Below are positions 32,393 through 40,968 of a stretch of 64,000 nucleotides of DNA, piece after piece (the first letter of the stretch is position 1; every line of letters starts with the position of its first letter). This stretch comes from Ruminococcaceae bacterium OttesenSCG-928-A16 (GTDB lineage: Bacteria > Bacillota > Clostridia > Oscillospirales > Ruminococcaceae): contig JAJDJP010000001.1 in NCBI GenBank assembly GCA_030267215.1, forward strand, positions 124,001-188,000, in the 5' to 3' direction. The translations under genes were made by a program, and so were the position numbers. Below the pieces are notes generated by a model that had not been told where the DNA came from, did not search any database, and was given only the letters and a program-made list of their open reading frames with translations.

Positions 32393-33490
32393 ATGGCAAT
32401 AGAACGAATGAACTTTGAACAGGATAGCCGGGAAGACGAGCGCGAACGCCTGATATCTCCCGAGATGGAAGTGGAGGATTTTGAGGGTGAGGTTTCGCTG
32501 CGGCCCCGTGTGCTAGAAGATTACATTGGGCAGGAAAAAGCCAAAGAAAACCTAAAAATATATTTAGATGCCGCCAAAATGCGTGGCGAGCCGCTGGACC
32601 ATTTGCTACTATATGGCCCACCGGGCCTTGGTAAAACCACCTTGGCCGGTATTGTTGCGCACGAAATGGGGGTTCAAATTCGGGTTACCTCGGGCCCGGC
32701 TATCGAAAAACCCGGCGACCTTGCGGCCTTGCTTACCAACCTGCAAGAGGGCGATGTGCTGTTTATCGATGAAATTCATCGGCTTTCGCGCCAGGTAGAA
32801 GAAGTGCTGTACCCCGCGCTGGAAGACTACGCGCTGGATATTATGATTGGCAAAGGCCCTAGTGCGCAGTCTATTCGCATTAATTTGCCGCGCTTTACAC
32901 TTATTGGTGCCACCACCCGTGCCGGCCAGCTAACCAGCCCCCTGCGCGATAGGTTTGGCGTAATGCTAAAGCTGGAGCTATACAGCCCGCAAGAACTGGC
33001 CCTTATTGTGCGGCGTAGTGCTGGTATACTAGATGTTGCCTGCGACGATGGCGGCGCGCTGGAAATTGCCAAATGCAGCCGTGGCACCCCCCGTGTTGCC
33101 AACCGTTTGCTAAAACGTGTGCGAGATTTTGCCATGGTAATGGGCAAAGATTTGGTGGACGATGAAGCCGCCCTGTACGCCCTAAAAAAAATGGAAATTG
33201 ATACCTCTGGCCTTGATAATTTAGACAGAACCTTGCTGCGTGCCGTAATAGAAATGTACGGCGGCGGCCCCGTTGGGCTAGAAACTTTAGCCGCTGCCCT
33301 TGGCGAAGAAGCCGTTACGCTAGAGGACGTGTGCGAACCCTATTTAATGCAGATGGGTTTTTTAACCCGCACCCCGCGCGGGCGCTGCGTAACCCATTTG
33401 GCCTACCGCCATTTGGGGCTAAACCCGCCCCAACAAACAGCCGACGGCCAGCAAAGCTTTGAAGATTTGCTGGGCAAACAAGAGGGATGA
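32393..33490 (+). CDS. ruvB: Holliday junction branch-migration helicase RuvB
   Basis: An AAA+ motor of 365 residues driving branch migration with RuvA. It has Walker [15 protein letters not shown] near residue 80, Walker [12 protein letters not shown], sensor 1 in LIGATTRAG, an arginine finger region SPLRDRFGV, and a C-terminal winged helix ending [15 protein letters not shown]. An acidic N-terminal extension of about 20 residues makes it slightly longer than usual. Confidence 0.95.
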   Translation: MAIERMNFEQDSREDERERLISPEMEVEDFEGEVSLRPRVLEDYIGQEKAKENLKIYLDAAKMRGEPLDHLLLYGPPGLGKTTLAGIVAHEMGVQIRVTSGPAIEKPGDLAALLTNLQEGDVLFIDEIHRLSRQVEEVLYPALEDYALDIMIGKGPSAQSIRINLPRFTLIGATTRAGQLTSPLRDRFGVMLKLELYSPQELALIVRRSAGILDVACDDGGALEIAKCSRGTPRVANRLLKRVRDFAMVMGKDLVDDEAALYALKKMEIDTSGLDNLDRTLLRAVIEMYGGGPVGLETLAAALGEEAVTLEDVCEPYLMQMGFLTRTPRGRCVTHLAYRHLGLNPPQQTADGQQSFEDLLGKQEG

Positions 33491-33562
33491 GGTGGGCATT
33501 AAACCCTTGCCCTTAACTAACGACTAGTGACTACAGGCTAGCGACTATTTAGGAGATGTGCC

Positions 33563-34426
33563 ATGCTGGCAGCAAAAAATTGGCAAGATTATGAATTGCT
33601 GGACGCCACCGCCGGCTTTAGGCTGGAGCGCTGGAACAAGGTACTTTTGCAACGGCCAGACCCACAAGTGATTTGGCAAACGCCGCAGCAAAGCAATTTG
33701 TGGGGCAGGGTAGACGCCATTTACCACCGCAGCGAAAAAGGCGGTGGTGGTTGGGAGTATAAAAAAAGCCTGCCAGAAAAATGGAAGATAAACTATAAAG
33801 GGCTAACCTTTGTGGTTAGCCCCACCGGCTTTAAGCATACCGGTGTTTTCCCCGAGCAAGCGGTAAACTGGGACGAATACACCCGCCTAATACAGGCTGC
33901 AAACCGCCCCATAAAGGTGCTAAACCTGTTTGGCTACACGGGTGGTGCCACGCTGGCTTGTGCTGCGGCGGGTGCGGCGGTAACCCATGTAGATGCCAGC
34001 AAAGGCATGGTTGCCTGGGCACGAGACAATGCCGCCGCAAGCCATTTGCAAGATGCCCCTGTGCGCTGGATTGTGGACGATTGCCAAAAGTTTGTAGCGC
34101 GCGAACTGCGCCGTGGCAGCCAGTACGATGGCATTATTATGGACCCACCCAGCTATGGCCGTGGCCCCGGTGGCGAAATTTGGAAACTGGAAGATGCTAT
34201 TTATCCGCTGCTTGCCCAAACAGCGCAGCTATTAACCAGCACCCCCTTGTTTTTTACGGTAAACAGCTATACCACCGGCCTTGCGCCCGGCGTAATGGGC
34301 TACATGCTGGCGCAGCTGCTGCCGCCCCGTTTTGGTGGCACCGTTACCAGCACCGAAATTGGCCTGCCGGTTACCGCCAGTGGCGGCATATTGCCGTGCG
34401 GGGCATCGGCCTGGTGGGTAAAGTAG
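33563..34426 (+). CDS. Class I SAM-dependent RNA methyltransferase (RlmI/RlmK-like)
   Basis: A 287-residue protein. The N-terminal part (WGRVDAIYHRSEKGGGGWEYKKS) resembles the RlmI-type lead-in. The catalytic Rossmann domain has LNLFGYTGGATLACAAAGA as SAM motif I, VDASKGMVAWARDNA, and the motif IV DPPSYGRGPGG with the substrate-binding DPPSY. It is probably a 23S rRNA cytosine or guanine methyltransferase, but the position modified is unknown. No PUA domain is present, unlike E. coli RlmI. GGAG precedes the ATG. Confidence 0.82.
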   Translation: MLAAKNWQDYELLDATAGFRLERWNKVLLQRPDPQVIWQTPQQSNLWGRVDAIYHRSEKGGGGWEYKKSLPEKWKINYKGLTFVVSPTGFKHTGVFPEQAVNWDEYTRLIQAANRPIKVLNLFGYTGGATLACAAAGAAVTHVDASKGMVAWARDNAAASHLQDAPVRWIVDDCQKFVARELRRGSQYDGIIMDPPSYGRGPGGEIWKLEDAIYPLLAQTAQLLTSTPLFFTVNSYTTGLAPGVMGYMLAQLLPPRFGGTVTSTEIGLPVTASGGILPCGASAWWVK

Positions 34427-34547
34427 TTGCTGCTTGCACGGGTACCCCAAATGCCCTTAGAATGACCTTGCTTGAACATTTGCATGAGATTTTTTTGAAA
34501 TTGGCTTTGCCGATACGAACAAGTAACATTTGGTTGCGCAAAAGTGA

Positions 34548-34709
34548 TATAATAAAGCCAATTTACTTAAAAACCAAGCCGGTTTAAACGGCGGTACATC
34601 GCCGCCGGTGCACCTACGGTGCTAAATTGGCTATAAAAAGCGCAAACACTCACCCTTGCAGAGGTGGGTGCGCAAATTTTTTGCGTATTTAAAACGGTAC
34701 CGTTTTAAA
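34548..34709 (+). promoter_or_regulatory. Structured leader and palindrome upstream of the ECF operon
   Basis: A TATAAT (34548-34553) is followed by sequence rich in nested inverted repeats. These are AGCCAATTTA/TAAATTGGCT (34556-34565 and 34623-34632) enclosing GGCGG/CCGCC-type and GCACC-TAC-GGTGC hairpins, then ACTCACC/GGTGGGT. A perfect 22-nt palindrome TTTAAAACGGTACCGTTTTAAA (34688-34709) follows. No T-run terminator is present. If the -10 is real, the first bases of the long stem would not be transcribed. It matches no riboswitch class that I recognise. This accounts for most of the gap 34427-34759. Confidence 0.55.
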
Positions 34710-34759
34710 GTTTACCAAGGATAAAGCGAAAAGAAGTTTTGCCAAAAGGAGATAACCGA

Positions 34760-35629
34760 ATGCCCGACATGATAAAAACCGAGGATATTGCGTTCCGGTA
34801 TGATGAAGACCACCCTTATGCAGTAGATGGCGTAAGCCTTGCGGTGCAAAAGGGTGAGTTTGTGGCGATACTAGGCGCCAATGGGTGCGGTAAATCTACC
34901 CTTGCAAAGCATTTTAATGCCATTTTGGTGCCCGAGCGTGGCACCGTTTGGGTAGAAAATATAAAAACCACCGAGGAAGAACGCCTGTACGATATCCGCC
35001 AGAAGGTGGGCATGGTGTTCCAAAACCCAGATAACCAAATTGTGGCAACTGTGGTGGAAGAAGACGTGGCCTTTGCGCTGGAAAACCTGGGTGTGCCACC
35101 CGACGAAATGCGGCAGCGCATTGATGTTGCCATGGAAGAAGCCGGTATTTTAAAATACCGCCACCGCCAGCCGCACAAACTTTCGGGCGGGCAAAAGCAG
35201 CGGGTGGCTATTGCCGGCGTGCTTGCCATGAACCCCGACTGCCTAGTGCTGGACGAAGCCACCGCCATGCTGGACCCCCGTGGCCGAGATAAAATTATGC
35301 GCACTGTAAAACGCCTGAACAAAGAGCGTGGCATTACCGTGCTGCACATTACCCACTATATGGAAGAAGCCGCGATGGCCGACCGGGTATTGGTGATGGA
35401 AAACGGCAAAATTGCTTTTTCGGGCACACCCAAACAGGTGTTTAGCCAGGTAGAAGAAATGCGTGCTTTGCACCTGGATATCCCCCAAGCGGCCGAGCTG
35501 TGCGAAAAGCTGACCGCAGCGGGTTTTAATATGCCCCGTGGTGTAATTACCGCCGAGGAATGCGCCCGCCTTTTATACGAAAAACTAACGGGCCAAGCCG
35601 CCCTTGCGCCTAAGGAGGCAGGCCTGTGA
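34760..35629 (+). CDS. ecfA1: ECF transporter ATPase A1
   Basis: One of two ATPases powering the shared energy-coupling module for vitamin and micronutrient uptake. The 289 residues show Walker A GANGCGKST near residue 40, Q-loop VFQNPDNQIV, signature KLSGGQKQR, Walker B LVLDEATAML, and switch His ITHYMEE. The ATG at 34760 is favoured by AAAGGAG eight bases upstream. It overlaps ecfA2 by 4 nt. No substrate-specific S component is in the window. Confidence 0.93.
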   Translation: MPDMIKTEDIAFRYDEDHPYAVDGVSLAVQKGEFVAILGANGCGKSTLAKHFNAILVPERGTVWVENIKTTEEERLYDIRQKVGMVFQNPDNQIVATVVEEDVAFALENLGVPPDEMRQRIDVAMEEAGILKYRHRQPHKLSGGQKQRVAIAGVLAMNPDCLVLDEATAMLDPRGRDKIMRTVKRLNKERGITVLHITHYMEEAAMADRVLVMENGKIAFSGTPKQVFSQVEEMRALHLDIPQAAELCEKLTAAGFNMPRGVITAEECARLLYEKLTGQAALAPKEAGL

Positions 35630-36498
35630 ACCCAATTTTAAAAACCGAAGACTTAACCTATACCTATAACCTTGGCCTGCCCGATGCAACCGAAGCCATC
35701 CATAGCATTAATATGGAGATGGAGGAAGGCGGGTTTTTAGGCATTATAGGGCCAACCGGGTGCGGTAAATCTACGCTTATTACCCATTTTAACGGCCTGC
35801 TAAAGCCAACCAAGGGTAAGGTGTATATTGCCGGGCAAGATATTTGGGAAAACCCCAAAAAAATCCGCCATTTTCGTTTTATGGTGGGGCTTGTTTTCCA
35901 ATACCCCGAATACCAGCTTTTTGAGGAAACCGTAGCCAAAGATATTGCCTTTGGCCCCAAAAACATGGGCCTTGCCGAAGGCGAAGTGCAGGATAGGGTA
36001 AGCCGTGCTGCCCGTTTTTGTGGCCTTTCGCAGGAAATGCTAACCCGCAGCCCGTTCGAGCTTTCGGGTGGGCAAAAACGGCGGGTGGCCATTGCCGGCG
36101 TGCTTGCCATGCAGCCCAAATTGCTGGTGCTAGATGAACCCGCCGCCGGGCTTGACCCCGAAGGCCGAGATACCATTTTGCAAGAGTTAAAACAATACCA
36201 CCGCGAAACCGGCACCAGCATTGTGCTGGTTAGCCACTCGATGGAAGATGTGGCCAAATACGCCGAAAAGGTGCTGGTGATGAAGGACGGCAGCATTGCC
36301 ATGTACGACGATACCCCGCGCATTTTTGCCCGTGCCGAAGAGCTGCTTTCTATGGGGCTTTCGGTGCCGCAAATTACCAAAATATTTATGCAGCTAAAGC
36401 AAATGGGGCTAGATATTGACACCGATGTTTACACTGTGAAATATGCCACCGAAACCCTTTTGCGCATGGCAGAAAGGGGGAACGGCAGTGCTACGTGA
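35626..36498 (+). CDS. ecfA2: ECF transporter ATPase A2
   Basis: The partner ATPase of 290 residues, with Walker A GPTGCGKSTL, Q-loop VFQYPEYQLF, signature ELSGGQKRR, Walker B LVLDEPAAGLD, and VSHSMED. The FQYPEYQLFEETV sequence marks the A' type. The GTG start overlaps the ecfA1 stop (GTGA). Confidence 0.93.
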   Translation: MNPILKTEDLTYTYNLGLPDATEAIHSINMEMEEGGFLGIIGPTGCGKSTLITHFNGLLKPTKGKVYIAGQDIWENPKKIRHFRFMVGLVFQYPEYQLFEETVAKDIAFGPKNMGLAEGEVQDRVSRAARFCGLSQEMLTRSPFELSGGQKRRVAIAGVLAMQPKLLVLDEPAAGLDPEGRDTILQELKQYHRETGTSIVLVSHSMEDVAKYAEKVLVMKDGSIAMYDDTPRIFARAEELLSMGLSVPQITKIFMQLKQMGLDIDTDVYTVKYATETLLRMAERGNGSAT

Positions 36499-37309
36499 TA
36501 TTACCATTGGCCAGCATTTCCCCGGCAATTCGGCCCTGCATAAGCTAGACCCCCGCCTTAAAATTATGCTTACCATTGCGTATATCGTAATGCTGTTTGT
36601 GGGCACAAACCCCTTTGGGCTGCTTTTGTCCATCGTCTTTTTATTTGTGGGGTATATGGTGGCCAAAATACCCGGGCGCATGGTGTGGCGCAGCATTAAA
36701 CCGCTGCTGCCGGTGCTGGCGTTTACCGCTATTTTAAACCTGTTTTTTATGGCGGGTACCCCGGTGTTTCAGTGGTGGGTTATTACCATTACGTGGCAGG
36801 GCATATACTATGCCATTATTATGGCGGTGCGCATTGTGTGCCTAATTGCGGGCACCAGCCTGCTTACCTATACCACCAGCCCCATTGTGCTAACCGATGC
36901 CATTGAACGGCTGTTAAGCCCGTTGGCAAAACTGCACTTCCCCGCGCACGAGCTTGCCATGATGATGACCATTGCGCTGCGGTTTATCCCTACTTTAATA
37001 GAAGAAACCGACAAGATTATGAGCGCCCAAAAAGCCAGAGGAGCCGAGCTTGATACCGGCAATATTATGCAGCGCATCAAAGCGCTAATACCGGTGCTTA
37101 TCCCGCTGTTTTTATCGGCGTTTCGCCGGGCAGACGAGCTTGCCATGGCAATGGAATGCCGCTGCTACCACGGTGGCGAGGGGCGCACCCGCCTGCGGCA
37201 GTTGCACATTACAAAGCAAGATATAGCCATTACGCTGGGCTGTGTGCTGTTGTTTGTAGCGGTTGGGTTTTCGGGTGTTTTGTACACCCGGCTTACCGGG
37301 TTTGCGTAA
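36488..37309 (+). CDS. ecfT: ECF transporter transmembrane protein T
   Basis: A 273-residue membrane scaffold linking the two ATPases to S components. It begins at GTG 36488 (GGGGGAA upstream), 11 nt inside ecfA2. It has LDPRLKIMLTIAYIV near the start, several hydrophobic segments, and the cytoplasmic coupling motif KARGAELD near residue 180, followed by LSAFRRADELAMAMECRCYHG. Confidence 0.93.
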   Translation: MLRDITIGQHFPGNSALHKLDPRLKIMLTIAYIVMLFVGTNPFGLLLSIVFLFVGYMVAKIPGRMVWRSIKPLLPVLAFTAILNLFFMAGTPVFQWWVITITWQGIYYAIIMAVRIVCLIAGTSLLTYTTSPIVLTDAIERLLSPLAKLHFPAHELAMMMTIALRFIPTLIEETDKIMSAQKARGAELDTGNIMQRIKALIPVLIPLFLSAFRRADELAMAMECRCYHGGEGRTRLRQLHITKQDIAITLGCVLLFVAVGFSGVLYTRLTGFA

Positions 37310-37428
37310 TAGCCGCTAGTTAAGGGCAAAGGGTAAAATCCTCGCCCATAAATTCCCCTCTATGCGGGGGGCTATGATATTTTGCATTAAAGGATAAAGG
37401 CTATGTGAAGGCGGAGGTGAGGTTAAGA

Positions 37429-38187
37429 ATGGAAAAAAACTTTCTGCTTACCCTTGCGTTTAATGGCGCCGCTTACCACGGGTTTCAGGTACAGCAAAAT
37501 GCGCTTTCGGTTTGCACGGTGCTGCAAAATGCCATGCAAAAAGTGCTGCATGCCCGCCCCGATGTAAAGGGTTGCAGCCGCACCGATGCCGGCGTGCATG
37601 CCACCGAGTATTGTGTAAGCTTTAAAAGCGATACCGCCATACCGCCCCACAAGTTGCCGCTTGCCTTTAACAGCCACCTGCCCAAAGATATACGGGTGAA
37701 AAGTGCTAGGCAGGTTCCACAAGGTTTTCATGCCCGGTACTCGGCCAGTGGCAAGCAGTATCGGTATGTTTTTTTAAGCTCCTCGGTAGATGACCCCCTT
37801 GCCCCCGGGCTTTACTACCGTGTGGCGCCCGGCTTAAATGCCGCCGAAATGAACAAGGCAGGTAAACTGCTGGTAGGTAAGCATAATTTTGCTTCGTTTA
37901 TGTCTGCCGGCAGCGATATAGAAGACACGGTGCGCACCGTGCATAACCTAACCGTTACCCCCGAAGGTGAACGGGTATTTGTAGATATTGCCGCCGATGG
38001 TTTTTTGTATAACATGGTGCGCATTATTGCGGGCACCCTGCTAAAGGTGGGTAATGGCCGCTTGCCGGCCACACAGGTACAGGCTGTTTTACAGGCCCAA
38101 AACCGTGCCGCAGCGGGCGAAACAATGCCCGCTAAGGGGCTTTTTTTAAGCAAGGTGTTTTATCCGCCCAGCGCTTTTGAAGAATAG
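37429..38187 (+). CDS. truA: tRNA pseudouridine(38-40) synthase
   Basis: Isomerises uridines 38-40 in the anticodon arm of tRNAs. The protein has about 252 residues, with the N-terminal FNGAAYHGFQVQ, the catalytic Asp in GCSRTDAGVHA near residue 52, YRYVFLSSS, and FLYNMVRIIAGTLL. The ATG at 37429 follows GGAGGTGAGG; a GTG at 37405 is an alternative. truA after ecfAA'T is a common Firmicute order. Confidence 0.94.
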   Translation: MEKNFLLTLAFNGAAYHGFQVQQNALSVCTVLQNAMQKVLHARPDVKGCSRTDAGVHATEYCVSFKSDTAIPPHKLPLAFNSHLPKDIRVKSARQVPQGFHARYSASGKQYRYVFLSSSVDDPLAPGLYYRVAPGLNAAEMNKAGKLLVGKHNFASFMSAGSDIEDTVRTVHNLTVTPEGERVFVDIAADGFLYNMVRIIAGTLLKVGNGRLPATQVQAVLQAQNRAAAGETMPAKGLFLSKVFYPPSAFEE

Positions 38188-38235
38188 GCGAGGGAATGCT
38201 CGTACTACAAATAGCAACAAAAGGAGGTGTGCTAC

Positions 38236-39945
38236 ATGGCAAAAGAGGACGAAAATAAGAGAAAAAAGAAGAAACCCAAGCACACCAACCTGGCGGTGCC
38301 GGGGGGCAAAAACAAAGCCCGCAGCAAAGGGCTGGCCGCTAAAACAGGTGCCCCTTATAAAGTGGGGGGCGTGCCTGCCCCCAAAAGGCCAGTGGCGATG
38401 TTTGATATGCAGCGTACCCCCGAACAACCCGATACCGCCGCAAAACCAAACCCGGCCAACGAGCCGCTAACCCCCAGCACAGTGCCCACACCGCACAGCG
38501 AAGGCCCGGGTGCAGAAGGCACAGATGTTCGGGAAGAAAAGCAGGCCCGCCCCAAAGGGCAAACCATGCAGTTTCCAGCTATACGGCCGCAAAATACACC
38601 ACAACAAGAGCCAGAAGCCCTGCCGCCCAATGCGCGTAAAATGCCAAAAAGGGCAAGTGGGCATACGGCTGCGGTACAGGCTGGCCGCCGCAAAAAGCGT
38701 GGCAAATATTTGCGGGTGCTAATTGCGCTGCTGGTAGTGCTGGTGTGTGTGCTGTTTTATACCACCGGGCTGTACCTTTCGGCTGCCACCTCTATTGCCG
38801 ATATGTATGAAGGAATGCGCCTCAGCCTTTCGCCGGGGCAGGGGTTCCCCACTAATTTTGCGGTAACCGGCTATAAGCAGGCAAAGCCAATGGGCAACAG
38901 CGGGTTTGCTGCCCTGGGCGATAAAGACCTTGCACTGGTGGGCGCAAATGGTGAAGAACAGTTGCGTGTGCAACATGGGTATGTTGCACCTGCCATGGCA
39001 GTGGGGCCTACCCGTGTGTGCGTGTACAACCGTGGCAGCACCGAATATACCGTTACCAACCGCAGCAAGGTGTTGTTAAAAACCAATGCCGAAAATGGTA
39101 TTTTGTTTACCAGTGTTAGTTCGGGTGGTTCGTTGGCACTGGCTACGGCCTCGCAGTACCGTGCCACCGTGCAGGTGTATAGCCCCAGCAATTATACCGA
39201 GTGGCGCTGGAACTGGAGCTCGGCCAAAGATATCCCTATACAGGGCGTTTTTGATACCGACAACAAAACACTGGCGCTTGCCTGCGTAAGCTCGGCCAAC
39301 GTTACCCTGTCCTCGGTAATTTACTTATTTAAAACCGACCGCAGTGCCCAGCAAGGTGCCGAAATGGCAACCATAGCCGTAACCGACGCGGTACCGGTAC
39401 AGATGGAATTTATGGGCGGCAAGCTGCTGGTACTATACGACACCGGCTACGCCGCCCTGTACAACAAAGCCGGGCAAGAGCTGGCTCGCTACGACTATGC
39501 GGGGCAATCTTTGCACACGGCCAGCATGGGTGCCGGCAAGTTGGCGCTTATCTTTGGCTCTTTTGCGCAAGATAATGCCCATGTGGTGCTGCTAAACAGC
39601 AACCTAGAGTTGCTGGGCCAGGCCACCATTACCGGCACCGTGGTAAGCGAGGTGCTGGCCACCAAAGCCGGTGTTTTTGTGCTGGCGGGTAAAGAGGTTT
39701 TGGCTTACTCGGCCGAAATGCAGCCTACCGCTACCCAGTTTAACCAAGAAAAAAGCTATGGGCTGGTGTGGGCAAACCAGCCGCTGCTGCTTACAGCAAG
39801 CGGGGCTCAGCCTATTCATAATTTGCTTACGGCTACGCCGGCAGAGGTATCTTCGCCGGTGCCGGCAAGCGTGTCCGTGCCACAAAGCGTGCCCCCTTTG
39901 CCAGAGGGGGCGTCCCCCGAAAGCGAGCCGGAACCCATGGCGTAA
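38236..39945 (+). CDS. DUF5711-type membrane-anchored beta-propeller protein
   Basis: A 569-residue protein. The first 155 residues are basic and Pro-rich, low complexity and probably cytoplasmic. A single membrane helix follows (YLRVLIALLVVLVCVLFYTTGLYL). The external part of about 390 residues has repeated strands such as GDKDLALVGANGEEQLRV, VYNRGSTEYTVTNRS and DTGYAALYNKAGQELARYDYAG, consistent with a PQQ-like propeller of the DUF5711 family. A Pro/Ser-rich tail follows. AAGGAGG precedes the ATG. Its cvpA neighbour is a recurrent partner in related Clostridia as I recall. Function unknown; an envelope role is likely. Confidence 0.75.
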   Translation: MAKEDENKRKKKKPKHTNLAVPGGKNKARSKGLAAKTGAPYKVGGVPAPKRPVAMFDMQRTPEQPDTAAKPNPANEPLTPSTVPTPHSEGPGAEGTDVREEKQARPKGQTMQFPAIRPQNTPQQEPEALPPNARKMPKRASGHTAAVQAGRRKKRGKYLRVLIALLVVLVCVLFYTTGLYLSAATSIADMYEGMRLSLSPGQGFPTNFAVTGYKQAKPMGNSGFAALGDKDLALVGANGEEQLRVQHGYVAPAMAVGPTRVCVYNRGSTEYTVTNRSKVLLKTNAENGILFTSVSSGGSLALATASQYRATVQVYSPSNYTEWRWNWSSAKDIPIQGVFDTDNKTLALACVSSANVTLSSVIYLFKTDRSAQQGAEMATIAVTDAVPVQMEFMGGKLLVLYDTGYAALYNKAGQELARYDYAGQSLHTASMGAGKLALIFGSFAQDNAHVVLLNSNLELLGQATITGTVVSEVLATKAGVFVLAGKEVLAYSAEMQPTATQFNQEKSYGLVWANQPLLLTASGAQPIHNLLTATPAEVSSPVPASVSVPQSVPPLPEGASPESEPEPMA

Positions 39946-40029
39946 AACGCACCGGGAACCTGTTTGGCCGCAATGCAGATGGGCGATTCCCCGGATTTTG
40001 CACCTATTCTTTCTAAAAGAGGTATGTTT

Positions 40030-40707
40030 ATGAATGTGTATTCGATTTTATTAGATGCCGTGATGCTGCTGGTGTTGTTGGGCTGTGCCTTTTACTATGC
40101 TAGCCGTGGCTTTTTTGCCAGCCTGCTTGGCTTTTTTGGCACCTTAATAGCGCTAATAGGCAGCTTTTTTGCGGCCAATTGGGCTTCGCCGCTTATTTTT
40201 ACCGGCCTTTTTAAAACCGGGCTGGAAGAACGGGTGGCCGCCCTGCTAAACGAAGGCGCTGTACAAACGGTTGGGCAGGTGCTAAAAAATCTGTTTGGAT
40301 TTTTGCCGCAATCGGTAGCCGATGCCATTGGGGCAGCACTGGGCGAGAGCATTGTGGCAAACGCCCCCGGTGTGGCGGCTGCTATTGTAGAAAAGGCAGT
40401 AATGCCGCTGGTGGTGCCCATCATCACCCTTATCCTCTTTTTGCTTTTGTTTTTGGTTTTGCGTGTTTTATTAGGGGCTTTTAGCAAGCTGTTAACCAAT
40501 GTAAATAAAATACCGCTGCTGGGCACGGGCAACCGCCTGCTGGGGTTTGCCGCCGGCATTTGCATTGGGGTGCTGTATGGCTTTTTAATTATGTGCGTTA
40601 TTTGGGGCATAGATGCTGCCTATGGCGGGGGTGCGCTTGCCCAGCAATATTTAAGTGGCAGCTTGGTATATCGTTTAACCAGTGCCTTTAATATTTTTGC
40701 AGCGTAG
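40030..40707 (+). CDS. cvpA: CvpA-family membrane protein
   Basis: A 225-residue protein with four or so hydrophobic segments. These include an N-terminal ILLDAVMLLVLLGCAFYYASRGFF with the typical CvpA glycine-rich turn, and a C-terminal LLGTGNRLLGFAAGICIGVLYGFLI, the best conserved part of the family. CvpA proteins are linked to colicin V production and envelope homeostasis; the mechanism is unclear. GAGG seven bases upstream favours ATG 40030 over 40024 and 39964. Confidence 0.82.
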   Translation: MNVYSILLDAVMLLVLLGCAFYYASRGFFASLLGFFGTLIALIGSFFAANWASPLIFTGLFKTGLEERVAALLNEGAVQTVGQVLKNLFGFLPQSVADAIGAALGESIVANAPGVAAAIVEKAVMPLVVPIITLILFLLLFLVLRVLLGAFSKLLTNVNKIPLLGTGNRLLGFAAGICIGVLYGFLIMCVIWGIDAAYGGGALAQQYLSGSLVYRLTSAFNIFAA

Positions 40708-40868
40708 CAGGCAATTATCACACAATTACCACGGGTTGGCGTATTGCTAAATGGGGTAAAATGTGGTAAAATTAGCTTAGTGCAACCCATTGTTTTTGTG
40801 TTTACACGGTTGCTAAAACCAATACATGCAGGCGGTAAGCGCCTTATATACAGATAAAAACAACAAAC

Positions 40869-40928
40869 TATAATGGGCTGTTGTGTAGCTTACATAACGC
40901 AGCGCAAAATCACTTGCGCTGCGCTTTT
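40869..40928 (+). promoter_or_regulatory. clpE leader: -10 element and terminator-like hairpin
   Basis: TATAAT (40869-40874) without a good -35 is followed by a perfect 9-bp stem GCAGCGCAA/TTGCGCTGC (40899-40907 and 40914-40922) and GCTTTT. The T-run is short. No CtsR box (GGTCAAA repeats) was found in 40708-40968. Confidence 0.45.
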
Positions 40929-40968
40929 CCATACTATTTTGCAATGTGCAAAGAAAGGCTATTTAATT

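Noticed and set aside
34548-34759. Known riboswitch (TPP, FMN, cobalamin, THF, preQ1) upstream of the ECF module
   Set aside because: None of the conserved core motifs of these classes that I know is visible, so only an unclassified structured region is reported.
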